Below, in pieces: positions 43,372 to 51,241 of a DNA stretch of 64,000 nt. Source of the stretch: Martelella mediterranea (GTDB taxonomy: Bacteria > Pseudomonadota > Alphaproteobacteria > Rhizobiales > Rhizobiaceae). The position numbers and the translations under genes were made by a program. The stretch covers positions 1 to 64,000 of the forward strand of contig NZ_SMAR01000020.1 of assembly GCF_004342225.1 (NCBI RefSeq), written 5' to 3'. Every line of letters starts with the position of its first letter. The first letter of the stretch is position 1. Below the pieces are notes generated by a model that was not told the DNA's origin, searched no databases, and saw only the letters and a program-made list of their open reading frames with translations.

Positions 43372-43500
43372 TTTTGTCAATGGGCGTTAATATCGAACGC
43401 ATTTGGCTTCACAGCGAACATCATTTAAAGTGATGGAGCAAAGTGTAGCCGAGGTTTCATTGTTTCGTTTGAATGAAACGATCATGCGGCAGCAAGTGAG

Positions 43501-43935
43501 GTGAGTGTGAGCGCTGACGACAAGGACGGAGAGGCTTCAGCCGGACGTTTTTCCAAGGCACGTTCCGAGCGGGCGAGTGTGCTGCTGGAGGACTATACCG
43601 AGCTGATTGCAGAGCTGATTGAGGAGACCGGCGAGGCACGCATTACCGACATCGCCCGCGCCATGGGGGTTGCGCATCCGACGGCCACGAAGGCTGTCGG
43701 ACGGTTGAAACGGGAGGGGCTTGCAACATCACGCCCTTATCGCGGCGTTTTTCTGACGGAAGAGGGCGATGCGATGGCGAAAAAGAATCGCGAACGCCAT
43801 CGGCTGGTGCTGGACCTTCTGCTCGCGCTTGGGGTGCCTGAGGAATCTGCTGAACTTGATGCCGAAGGGATTGAACATCACGTCTCAGAGGAAACATTGA
43901 AAGCGTTCTCGTGTTTTCTAAAAAAGTCGTCATAA
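43501..43935 (+). CDS. mntR: DtxR-family manganese regulator MntR
   Basis: A 144-residue metalloregulator. The winged helix spans ~30-85 (EDYTELIAELIEETGEARITDIARAMGVAHPTATKAVGRLKREGL). The metal region has RERHRLVLDLLLALGVPEESAELDAEGIEHHVS, with the Glu/His ligands expected of MntR. A C-terminal SH3 domain is absent, as in MntR as opposed to IdeR. The start is GTG at 43501 or GTG 43507; no ATG is available. It faces mntH over a shared operator and probably represses it when manganese is ample. Confidence 0.88.
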   Translation: MSVSADDKDGEASAGRFSKARSERASVLLEDYTELIAELIEETGEARITDIARAMGVAHPTATKAVGRLKREGLATSRPYRGVFLTEEGDAMAKKNRERHRLVLDLLLALGVPEESAELDAEGIEHHVSEETLKAFSCFLKKSS

Positions 43936-44237
43936 ACTTCTGAAAAAATGGCTTTATACTGAGAAGAATCGCATCTTTTTAAGCCGCTCGTTTTATGTGT
44001 TCTCTAAAGCAAGGCTTGATAGGCCGGACTGCTTTCTTCATATCTTTGAGAACAGAGAACCCGTGATTCTTCCGATAGATTTGCTCGGATAAGCTTGCTC
44101 ATTAGGGGGATAGTTTCTGTCTTTTGCCAGTGACCGATCCGCATTCGGAAATCTGTGGGTAACTGGACTGAGGCTCCGCCTGTTTCGCCTCAAACTGCTA
44201 CAACACGTCTGGCTCCAATCGAAAGGTAATCGGAAAA
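43936..44237. other. Intergenic region upstream of the DUF87 ATPase
   Basis: No gene, tRNA or repeat recognised. Promoter space for the downstream plus-strand gene. Confidence 0.4.
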
Positions 44238-45761
44238 GTGCAAGTCGACATCGACATGGGAACGACATCTGCTGGTGACGTGGCCACTCTCGATATCGAG
44301 GAATTGCTGGCGACGCGCCTTCTGGTGCAGGGAAACTCCGGTTCCGGAAAATCTCATCTTCTGCGACGCCTGCTTGAACAGTCGGCGAAGTGGGTTCAGC
44401 AGGTCATTATCGACCCCGAAGGGGACTTCGTGACGCTTTCCGATGCGTTCGGTCATATTGTTGTCGACGCCAATCGCACAGAAGGCGAGCTGATCGGTAT
44501 TGCGAACCGTATTCGGCAGCACCGTGTTTCCTGCGTTCTGACGTTAGAGGGGCTTGAACTGGACGATCAGATGCGTGCAGCGGCTGTTTTCCTGAACGCG
44601 CTTTTTGATGCTGACCGCGATTACTGGTATCCTATCCTCGTTGTCGTCGACGAGGCCCAGATGTTTGCGCCCACCTCCGGTGGTGAGGTGAGCGAGGAAG
44701 TCCGGCGGCTTTCGCTCGGTGCCATGACCAATCTGATGTGCCGTGGAAGAAAGCGCGGGCTTGCTGGCGTAATCGCCACCCAAAGGCTGGCCAAACTGGC
44801 CAAAAATGTCGCCGCTGAAGCCTCCAACTTTCTGATGGGGCGGACCTTTCTGGATATCGATATGGCGCGGGCTGCCGACCTTCTTGGTATGGACAGACGG
44901 CAGGCCGAGCAATTTCGCGATCTGAAACGCGGAAACTTCGTTGCTCTGGGCCCTGCGCTTGCGCGGCGGCCGCTTAAGGTCGTCATCGGGTCCGTTGAAA
45001 CGTCGGCGCGTTCGTCCAGCCCAAAGCTGATGCCACTGCCCGACAAGCCCGAAGATGTCGAGGACCTGATTTTTACACCGGATCCTGAGGATCTGGCGCG
45101 CCCCGCACAGCCACGCCGCGCTGCGCCGCGCCCGCGTGAAACCACAGATATCATGGCTGAGCTTTCCAAGTCTGCCTCGGAAAATGAAATGGGTGAGGCA
45201 CCTGAACGGAGCAGTCGTTTGCCGCCTATGTCTGATGAAGACAAGGAGGCATGGATTGCGGCGACCCTCATGGAAATCGCTGATCAATCGAATTCTGCTT
45301 TTCGTTCAGATTCAGAGCTTTATCAGGATTTTCTGATGCGTGGTCGCATGAAACGGATTTCAGGTGCACCGCTTTCGATGCCCGATTTTCGCCTGCGTCT
45401 TGCGATTGCGCGCTCGGGCGCCGACGCAGCAATGCAGGAAAGCGAAGCGTGGCAGATGGCATTGTCGCTCTCACGGGAAATTACTGACGATCTTCAGGGC
45501 GTTTTTCTGATGCTGGTCAAGGCGGCTTTGTCAGGTGAGCCTTGCCCGTCAGATGCGGCGATTGCGCGGGCTTATGGTACGCACTCCGCGCGGCGGGCTG
45601 CGCGCTTCTTAAGCTATTTCGAGGAGCAGGGGCTGATCATCGTTCACACCGATCACTTCGGGATGCGCATTGTCGCCTTCCCCGATCTGGATGCGCAGAC
45701 ATCTGGCGGGAACCCTGACGGTCCTGCTGACAACACCGAAATGCGGGATGCTGCGGAATAG
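44238..45761 (+). CDS. HerA/DUF87-like ATPase
   Basis: A 507-residue ATPase of the HerA-FtsK type. Walker A is LLVQGNSGSGKSHLLRRLLE (~28-47) and Walker B is ILVVVDEAQMFAP (~133-145); an arginine-finger-like CRGRKRGLAGVIATQRLAKLAKNV and a late ASNFLMGRTFLDIDMARAADLLGMDR follow. Residues ~260-340 are a low-complexity, proline- and acid-rich linker. The C-terminal ~150 residues contain a winged-helix-like AIARAYGTHSARRAARFLSYFEEQGLIIVH. The start is GTG 44238, or ATG 44256. HerA-like proteins translocate DNA; no NurA nuclease is adjacent, so its role is open. Confidence 0.75.
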   Translation: MQVDIDMGTTSAGDVATLDIEELLATRLLVQGNSGSGKSHLLRRLLEQSAKWVQQVIIDPEGDFVTLSDAFGHIVVDANRTEGELIGIANRIRQHRVSCVLTLEGLELDDQMRAAAVFLNALFDADRDYWYPILVVVDEAQMFAPTSGGEVSEEVRRLSLGAMTNLMCRGRKRGLAGVIATQRLAKLAKNVAAEASNFLMGRTFLDIDMARAADLLGMDRRQAEQFRDLKRGNFVALGPALARRPLKVVIGSVETSARSSSPKLMPLPDKPEDVEDLIFTPDPEDLARPAQPRRAAPRPRETTDIMAELSKSASENEMGEAPERSSRLPPMSDEDKEAWIAATLMEIADQSNSAFRSDSELYQDFLMRGRMKRISGAPLSMPDFRLRLAIARSGADAAMQESEAWQMALSLSREITDDLQGVFLMLVKAALSGEPCPSDAAIARAYGTHSARRAARFLSYFEEQGLIIVHTDHFGMRIVAFPDLDAQTSGGNPDGPADNTEMRDAAE

Positions 45762-45803
45762 ATTGTTGAAGATAAACTGATCGGAACGCGCCGGAAGCGA
45801 CGT

Positions 45804-46034
45804 TCACGCGACGCCTTGTTGACTCAGGCGATCTTTCATATTGGCAAGGACTGCAAGCCGGATGGCTGAGGAAAGATTAACCTCGGGCCTGCGTGTGTCA
45901 TCAATGATGCGAATCTGTTGCGCCAGAGTTTTTCCGTTGCGCTCTGCGAGTGATTTGAGCTCGTCATAAAAGGCATCTTCAAGCGAGAAGCTTGTGCGAT
46001 GTCCGTGCAGACTGACTGAGTGTTTGCGGATCAC
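45804..46034 (-). CDS. Ribbon-helix-helix protein (PF13467 type)
   Basis: A 76-residue small protein, KHSVSLHGHRTSFSLEDAFYDELKSLAERNGKTLAQQI...NLSSAIRLAVLANMKDR, of the RHH_4 family that is common in Alphaproteobacteria. It starts with GTG overlapping the stop of the DUF4169 gene (GTGA). It is the second RHH_4 member in the window (other at 18309). Probably DNA-binding; target unknown. Confidence 0.8.
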   Translation of the reverse strand: MIRKHSVSLHGHRTSFSLEDAFYDELKSLAERNGKTLAQQIRIIDDTRRPEVNLSSAIRLAVLANMKDRLSQQGVA

Positions 46035-46229
46035 GACGGATCACTTCCGTCAGGGCGCTCACGGCGCCCCTGATTGAGGGCGTTTTCAGTTTTCTGGCGT
46101 AAAGTGTCTTCGAGGGTCTTCTGCGCCTTTGTGCGGCCGTGACGGGCGCGGTTCTCATCCGCCGTCTGCGCGGAGATTTCGCGCTTTCTGCGTTTTCGAA
46201 CCTGCCTCAAATTGACAATCTCGGCGCAT
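46031..46229 (-). pseudogene. DUF4169 gene with displaced start (frameshift or non-standard start)
   Basis: The frame encodes EIVNLRQVRKRRKREISAQT...RARHGRTKAQK, the DUF4169 pattern, a short basic protein conserved next to RHH_4 genes. Its family start is M-A-E-I-V-N-L. Here ATG at 46229-46227 is followed by CGCCGAG, one base too many for ATG-GCC-GAG, so the ATG is out of frame with the body. The only in-frame start nearby is ATT at 46219. The stop is coupled to the RHH gene by GTGA, which shows that the body frame is the real one. It may be a true 1-bp insertion, a sequence error, or use of ATT. Confidence 0.55.
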
Positions 46230-46244
46230 AAAGGTCGCGTTCCG

Positions 46245-46733
46245 TCAGTGTTTCTTGCGAAAGGCGTCCAGCGAAACGACTGACGCACCGTCATCACCAC
46301 CCGGGCCATCTTCATCGCTATGATCGTCTTCGGGTGCTGCTGCCGGCTGACCTTCATCATTGTCAACGTCGAGGGTTGCAACGTCGAATTCCAGCTCGAA
46401 ATTGACTGATGGATCGTAGAAGCCAACGATCGCGCTGAAAGGAACAACCAGTCGTTCGGGTACATCGGAAAAAGACAAACCGATTTCGAACTGGCTTTCA
46501 GTAACCTTGAGGTCCCAGTACTGGTGCTGGATGACGATCGTCATTTGCTGATCATACTTTTCCTTAAGGGCCGGCGATATGCGGACACCGGGCGCGTTTG
46601 TCAGAAAAGTGATGAAGAAATGGTGTTCGCCCGGCAAATGGCCGGTCGCAGCGACTTCCGCAAGCACTTTGCGGATCATGCCTCTGAGCGCGTCCTGTGC
46701 CAGAATGTCGTAGCGAATATGGTCCTGACCCAT
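46245..46733 (-). CDS. sspB: ClpXP adaptor SspB (alphaproteobacterial type)
   Basis: A 162-residue adaptor that binds ssrA-tagged proteins and delivers them to ClpXP. The globular part has the alpha-type sequence FFITFLTNAPGVRISPALKEKYDQQMTIVIQHQYWDL and FEIGLSFSDVPERLVVPFSAI; an acidic linker (EDDHSDEDGPGGDD) leads to the ClpX-docking tail ASVVSLDAFRKKH. The ATG at 46733 has GAAGG at good spacing. It lies immediately downstream of ssrA on the same strand, so tag-RNA and tag-adaptor genes are neighbours. Confidence 0.92.
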   Translation of the reverse strand: MGQDHIRYDILAQDALRGMIRKVLAEVAATGHLPGEHHFFITFLTNAPGVRISPALKEKYDQQMTIVIQHQYWDLKVTESQFEIGLSFSDVPERLVVPFSAIVGFYDPSVNFELEFDVATLDVDNDEGQPAAAPEDDHSDEDGPGGDDGASVVSLDAFRKKH

Positions 46734-46849
46734 CACATGCCTTCCCGGTTTGGCTTCCTCAATTCAATCAGCGTATAGCCATTCTTATCCTCTGCGTCAA
46801 AGCGCATTCTAAAATGACAGTTCGCTATTATCGAGAGAAAGTTTGGTCA

Positions 46850-46884
46850 AAATAAAGTGGAGGCTTCTGTTGCCAGGTGCCTCC
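46850..46884 (-). terminator. 3' hairpin of ssrA
   Basis: On the minus strand GGAGGC (46884-46879) pairs with GCCTCC (46864-46859) and is followed by ACTTTATTTT. It may serve both as the last structural element and as transcription terminator. Confidence 0.6.
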
Positions 46885-47175
46885 GGACCCCGCCTTACAG
46901 TGCTACCCATAAGGACTTAGGTTGGGTTTCTGGAACCGCCATTAGGCAGCTACAGCGTAACCCTGAGCTTTGTTGTCATTTGCAACTACTCTATTGACCC
47001 GATAACGGTGGTATCATGCCGGGCAAAAGGTCAATCTTTACACTCTTGTCGATCCTGTTTCGCCCCCATCATAAGCAGGCCGTTTCGCCTGTTTATGGTG
47101 GAGGCGCCGGGTACCGCCCCCGGGTCCAATGAGCTTATTTCATTGCCGTTTATTGCCATAGCCGGAAGAACCGGC
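46855..47175 (-). ncRNA. ssrA: Two-piece (circularly permuted) tmRNA
   Basis: Read on the minus strand. The acceptor piece comes first (about 47175-47096): hairpin GCCGGTTCTTCCGGC, a T-arm GGACCCGGGGGCGGTACCC, and the 3' end CGCCTCCACCA at 47106-47096. A spacer with hairpin (47095-47068) would be removed. The coding piece starts at 47067 with GGGGGCG, which pairs with CGCCTCC to rebuild the acceptor stem. The tag frame at 46983-46942 encodes ANDNKAQGYAVAA followed by TAA. A final hairpin GGAGGC/GCCTCC with T-rich flank ends the gene at ~46855. TTGCAT-16-TATATG (47208-47182) is a fitting promoter. The permuted form is specific to Alphaproteobacteria and a few other lineages. Confidence 0.95.
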
Positions 47176-47318
47176 ACCCGTCATATAAGTGTTTTGTTCG
47201 CGTATGCAAAGGGGTGGGAACAGCTTTTGTGCAGGTCGCCAATTCACAGGGTTTTGACGAACGGCGCTTTTCTTGATCGCGAACTTTCTCTACTGAGGTC
47301 TTCAGATGAGAGGAAACC

Positions 47319-48113
47319 ATGCGCCAGTATCTTGATCTGCTCGAACATGTCATGACAACAGGAACTGATCGCGGAGACCGTACCGGAACCGGTACACGCT
47401 CGGTCTTTGGCTATCAGATGCGCTTTGATCTGTCGGAAGGCTTTCCGGTTCTGACGACGAAAAAGCTGCATCTTCGCTCAATCATTCATGAGCTGCTGTG
47501 GTTCTTGAAGGGCGATACGAATATCGCTTACCTGAAAGAAAACGGCGTTTCGATCTGGGATGAGTGGGCTGATGAAAACGGCGATCTGGGTCCGGTTTAC
47601 GGCGCGCAGTGGCGGTCCTGGCCTGCGCCTGATGGCCGTCATATCGACCAGATTGCGAATCTGGTTCTTTCGCTCAAGGATAATCCTGAAAGCCGCCGGC
47701 ATATTGTGACGGCATGGAACCCGGCAGAAGTCGACAATATGGCGCTGCCTCCGTGTCACTGCCTGTTTCAGTTCTATGTCGCCGATGGCAGGCTTTCCTG
47801 TCAGCTTTATCAGCGGTCAGCGGATATCTTTCTCGGTGTTCCTTTCAACATTGCATCTTATGCCCTGCTGACGATGATGCTGGCGCAGGTCGCTGGATTG
47901 AAGCCGGGCGATTTCGTTCACACGCTGGGCGATGCGCATATCTACAGCAATCACTTTGATCAGGTGCGTGAACAATTAAGCCGTAAACCCGGACCGCTGC
48001 CGTCCATGCGCATCAACCCGGATGTCGAAGACCTGTTCGCCTTTACCTTCGATGACTTTAAGCTTGAAGGCTATGAAGCTGCGCCTTCGATCAAGGCGCC
48101 GATTGCCATTTAA
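47319..48113 (+). CDS. thyA: Thymidylate synthase
   Basis: A 264-residue enzyme converting dUMP to dTMP with methylene-THF. The active-site Cys is in [40 protein letters not shown]-like ([17 protein letters not shown]) and the dUMP-binding [21 protein letters not shown] are intact. GAGAGGAAACC precedes the ATG. First gene of the folate block thyA-folA, followed by hflK. Confidence 0.98.
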   Translation: MRQYLDLLEHVMTTGTDRGDRTGTGTRSVFGYQMRFDLSEGFPVLTTKKLHLRSIIHELLWFLKGDTNIAYLKENGVSIWDEWADENGDLGPVYGAQWRSWPAPDGRHIDQIANLVLSLKDNPESRRHIVTAWNPAEVDNMALPPCHCLFQFYVADGRLSCQLYQRSADIFLGVPFNIASYALLTMMLAQVAGLKPGDFVHTLGDAHIYSNHFDQVREQLSRKPGPLPSMRINPDVEDLFAFTFDDFKLEGYEAAPSIKAPIAI

Positions 48114-48131
48114 CCCTGCGGGAGCCTGGAG

Positions 48132-48653
48132 ATGGAAGATAATATCGATGTGGTCTTAATGGCCGCAGTCGCGAAAAATGGTGTTATCGGCCGCGACAGT
48201 GCTATGCCATGGCATCTGGGCTCGGACTTCAAGCGCTTCAAAGCGCTCACCATGGGGAAGCCTCAGATCATGGGGCGGAAGACCTTCTCTTCGATTGGCC
48301 GGCCTCTTCCCGGGCGCAAGAATATCATCCTTACCCGTCAGGCAGGCTTCACAATAGAAGGATGCGAAATCGCAGCCACGCTCGATGAGGCTCTGGCGAT
48401 TGCCTTGGCAGATGCAAAAGAAAAAGGCGTCGATGAGATCTATATCCAGGGCGGCGGGGAAATCTACGCTCAGGCGATGGAGCGGGCGGACCGGTTGCGC
48501 ATCACGCACGTCGAGGTTTCGGCTGAAGGTGATACGCGTTTTCCCGATATTGATGAACAAATCTGGCAGCCGGTTGAAACGGAATATGTCGGCGTCAGCG
48601 AAGTTGACGATTATCCAACCCGGTATGTTGTCTACGAAAAAAGATGCAGTTGA
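48132..48653 (+). CDS. folA: Dihydrofolate reductase
   Basis: A 173-residue enzyme regenerating THF after the ThyA reaction. Conserved AVAKNGVIGRDSAMPWHLGSDFKRFK carries the Trp and the loop that closes on NADPH; MGRKTFSSIGRPLPGRKNIILTR and IYIQGGGEIYAQAM follow. The active-site acid is in the W-H-L-G-S-D-F-K segment. Begins 18 bp after thyA with GGAG just before the ATG. Confidence 0.97.
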   Translation: MEDNIDVVLMAAVAKNGVIGRDSAMPWHLGSDFKRFKALTMGKPQIMGRKTFSSIGRPLPGRKNIILTRQAGFTIEGCEIAATLDEALAIALADAKEKGVDEIYIQGGGEIYAQAMERADRLRITHVEVSAEGDTRFPDIDEQIWQPVETEYVGVSEVDDYPTRYVVYEKRCS

Positions 48654-48805
48654 ACAGGAATTTACCGCGATTTTGGCAGTGATGTGACGGTGTGCGTTGA
48701 AAGCGGCTTTCTGCGTCCCTATAACGGTGCAAACGCCTTTTGAACCAAGGCGGGGTCGTATCTACGTGAGGAGCGGCCAGGATTTTTTTGAAAGAAGAGG
48801 TGTGG

Positions 48806-49957
48806 ATGCCCTGGAGCAATCAAAATGGCGGCGGTCCCTGGGGAGGCGGCGGCGATAATCAAGGACCCTGGGGGCAGGGGCCGAAGCGGCCAAGTGGCGG
48901 CGGAGGCGGAAGCGGCGGCGGCAATGGCGGCCCACCCGATTTTGAGGATTTTTTCCGTAAAGGTCAGGACCAGTTCAAGGGGATGTTTCCCGGTGGATTT
49001 GGCTTCGGATTGATCGCCATTATCATTCTGATCGTTGGTGTCTTCTGGGTCATGCAGTCCGTTTATACGGTTCAGCCGGATCAACGCGCTGTTGAACTTC
49101 GACTGGGTAAACCCAAGGAAACGATTTCTCAGCCCGGTCTGCACTTCATGATCTGGCCGATCGAAACTGTCGAGATGGTCAACATTACCGAACAGCAGAT
49201 CAACATTGGCACGGGTAATTCCGCGCGCTCCGGCATTATGCTGACGGGCGACCAGAACATCGTTGATATCGAATTTGCGGTTCTCTTCAGCGTTACAAAT
49301 CCCGAAGCGTTCCTTTTCAATGTGGAAAACCCGGTGCAGACGCTGCAGCAGGTTTCAGAAAGCGCGATGCGTGAAGTCGTTGGCAGCCGTCCGGCACAGG
49401 ATGTCTTCCGTGATGACCGTGAAGGGATTTCCTCCGATGTGATGGGAATCATCCAGAGCACCATGGACGGTTATGGTGCAGGCATTACGGTCAACGCTGT
49501 TTCGATCGAAGAAGCCGCTCCGCCACCGGAAGTTTCTGATGCATTCGATGAAGTGCAGCGCGCTGAACAGGACGAGGATCGCTTCCTGGAGGAAGCAAAT
49601 CAGTATGCCAATAAACAGCTTGGTGCTGCCCGCGGTGACGCTGCGCAAATCCGGGAGGCTGCCGCCGCTTACAAGGATCGCGTCGTGAAGGAAGCGCAGG
49701 GTGAGGCTGATCGGTTCAATTCGATCTACGAAACCTACACCGCTGTTCCGGAAGTGACCCGTAAACGTCTTTATCTTGAAACCATGCAGGACGTGTTCTC
49801 GCGTTCGAAGAACTTTATCATCGATGATAAGGGGCAGGGCGTTGTGCCATATCTGCCACTGGATGCACTCGATAAGAACGCGGCAGCCAATGCCAGCCGC
49901 AGCAGTTCTTCAAACGCGTCGAACACCAGCGCGCAGAGCAGCAAGGGAGCGAACTGA
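48806..49957 (+). CDS. hflK: FtsH protease modulator HflK
   Basis: A 383-residue SPFH/band-7 protein anchored in the inner membrane. A glycine/tryptophan-rich cytoplasmic head (MPWSNQNGGGPWGGGGD) precedes the TM helix (~65-88, GFGLIAIIILIVGVFWVMQ). The band-7 domain starts at VQPDQRAVELRLGKP and is followed by a coiled coil (EEANQYANKQLGAARGDAAQ). ATG 48806 follows AAGAGGTGTGG; the open extension to 48788 begins with TTG and is rejected. Forms the periplasmic cage with HflC around FtsH. Stop/start overlap TGATG with hflC. Confidence 0.95.
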   Translation: MPWSNQNGGGPWGGGGDNQGPWGQGPKRPSGGGGGSGGGNGGPPDFEDFFRKGQDQFKGMFPGGFGFGLIAIIILIVGVFWVMQSVYTVQPDQRAVELRLGKPKETISQPGLHFMIWPIETVEMVNITEQQINIGTGNSARSGIMLTGDQNIVDIEFAVLFSVTNPEAFLFNVENPVQTLQQVSESAMREVVGSRPAQDVFRDDREGISSDVMGIIQSTMDGYGAGITVNAVSIEEAAPPPEVSDAFDEVQRAEQDEDRFLEEANQYANKQLGAARGDAAQIREAAAAYKDRVVKEAQGEADRFNSIYETYTAVPEVTRKRLYLETMQDVFSRSKNFIIDDKGQGVVPYLPLDALDKNAAANASRSSSSNASNTSAQSSKGAN

Positions 49958-50913
49958 TGTCATCCAATCGCCTATTTGCTATCCTCGGCGCAATTTTTGT
50001 CCTTCTCCTGCTGGGCTATGCGTCGATCTTCATCGTCAACCCGCGTGAGCAGGCTCTTGTGATACGGTTTGGCCAGATCAAAGAGGTCAAGAGTGATCCG
50101 GGCCTCTATTTCAAGCTGCCATTCTCGTTCCTCGGCGCTGACAAGGTGCAGTATGTCTCCAATCAGGATATGCGCTTCGATCTTGACGATATCCGCGTTC
50201 AGGTGTCCGGCGGTAAATTCTACGAAGTGAACGCCTTCGTTGTTTATCGCATTACGGATCCGCAGCGTTTCCGTCAGGCCGTGTCCGGCGACCGTATGGT
50301 GGCTGTGTCGCGTCTGCGGACCCGTCTGGATTCTTCGCTGCGCCGTGTTTACGGTCTTCGTGATTTCCAGGCAGCCCTTTCCAGCGAACGCGCTGCGATG
50401 ATGCAGCAGGTTCGCGATGAGCTGCGTCCGGCGGCAGAATCGCTCGGTATCAGTGTTGTCGATGTTCGTATTCGCCGGACGGATCTCACCAAGCAGGTCT
50501 CTGATGAGACTTATGCACGTATGCGTTCTGAGCGTTTGGCGGAAGCTGAAGCCACCCGTGCCCGCGGTCGCGAGAAGGCTGAGGTTCGTCGCGCGGCAGC
50601 AGATCGCGAGGTCGTCGAAATTCGCTCTGCAGCCGAGCTGGATGCTCAGATCCTGCGTGGTGAAGGTGACGCTGAGCGCAACAGGATCCTCGGTGATGCC
50701 TATGGCAAAGACCCTGAGTTCTTCTATTTCTATCGTTCGATGAATGCTTATCGTGATGTGATGGGAGACAACTCAACCATGGTTCTCTCGCCTGACTCGG
50801 AGTTCTTTGAATATTTCCGCTCAAGCGATCCGGGTTTCGTTGTTGAACCCAGTGTTGGCCCGAATGCCAACACCACCGATACAGAGATAAATGCAGAAGC
50901 TCAGGGTAACTGA
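49957..50913 (+). CDS. hflC: FtsH protease modulator HflC
   Basis: A 318-residue band-7 protein: N-terminal TM (~8-28, AILGAIFVLLLLGYASIFIV), VNPREQALVIRFGQIKEV, the SPFH core, and the coiled coil MRSERLAEAEATRARGREKAEVRRAAADREVVEIR (in part). Its partner hflK is directly upstream. The complex restrains FtsH. Confidence 0.95.
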   Translation: MSSNRLFAILGAIFVLLLLGYASIFIVNPREQALVIRFGQIKEVKSDPGLYFKLPFSFLGADKVQYVSNQDMRFDLDDIRVQVSGGKFYEVNAFVVYRITDPQRFRQAVSGDRMVAVSRLRTRLDSSLRRVYGLRDFQAALSSERAAMMQQVRDELRPAAESLGISVVDVRIRRTDLTKQVSDETYARMRSERLAEAEATRARGREKAEVRRAAADREVVEIRSAAELDAQILRGEGDAERNRILGDAYGKDPEFFYFYRSMNAYRDVMGDNSTMVLSPDSEFFEYFRSSDPGFVVEPSVGPNANTTDTEINAEAQGN

Positions 50914-50916
50914 TTT

Positions 50917-51108
50917 ATGCTGATGCAGGATATCTTGCTGGGATTTGCTTTTTTCCTGGTAATCGAGGGGCTGGTCTATGCACTGGCCCCTTCGTTTTTG
51001 GTGGCAATGGCAAAACTGCTGCCAGACATGCCTGAAGGCGCAATCCGGCTGACAGGATTGGTTTCCGTTGCTTTGGGCGTGGGTCTGGTTTGGCTCATGC
51101 ACGGATAA
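50917..51108 (+). CDS. DUF2065 small membrane protein
   Basis: A 63-residue protein with two hydrophobic helices (LLGFAFFLVIEGLVYALAP and IRLTGLVSVALGVGLVWLMHG) joined by the PSFLVAMAKLLPDMPEGA loop, the DUF2065 pattern. It is routinely found between hflC and degP in rhizobia. Three bases after hflC. Role unknown; location suggests a link to membrane protein quality control. Confidence 0.88.
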   Translation: MLMQDILLGFAFFLVIEGLVYALAPSFLVAMAKLLPDMPEGAIRLTGLVSVALGVGLVWLMHG

Positions 51109-51241
51109 TTGATTTTCGAATTTCCGGAACGGCGTTCACCAAAGGCCATAAATAAAGCATCTTCAAAAAGCATGCGTTGAACGGATTCAGGAATTCGGGC
51201 AACAATGCAATCATACAACTGAGAGCGAAAGCGGAGGAAAG

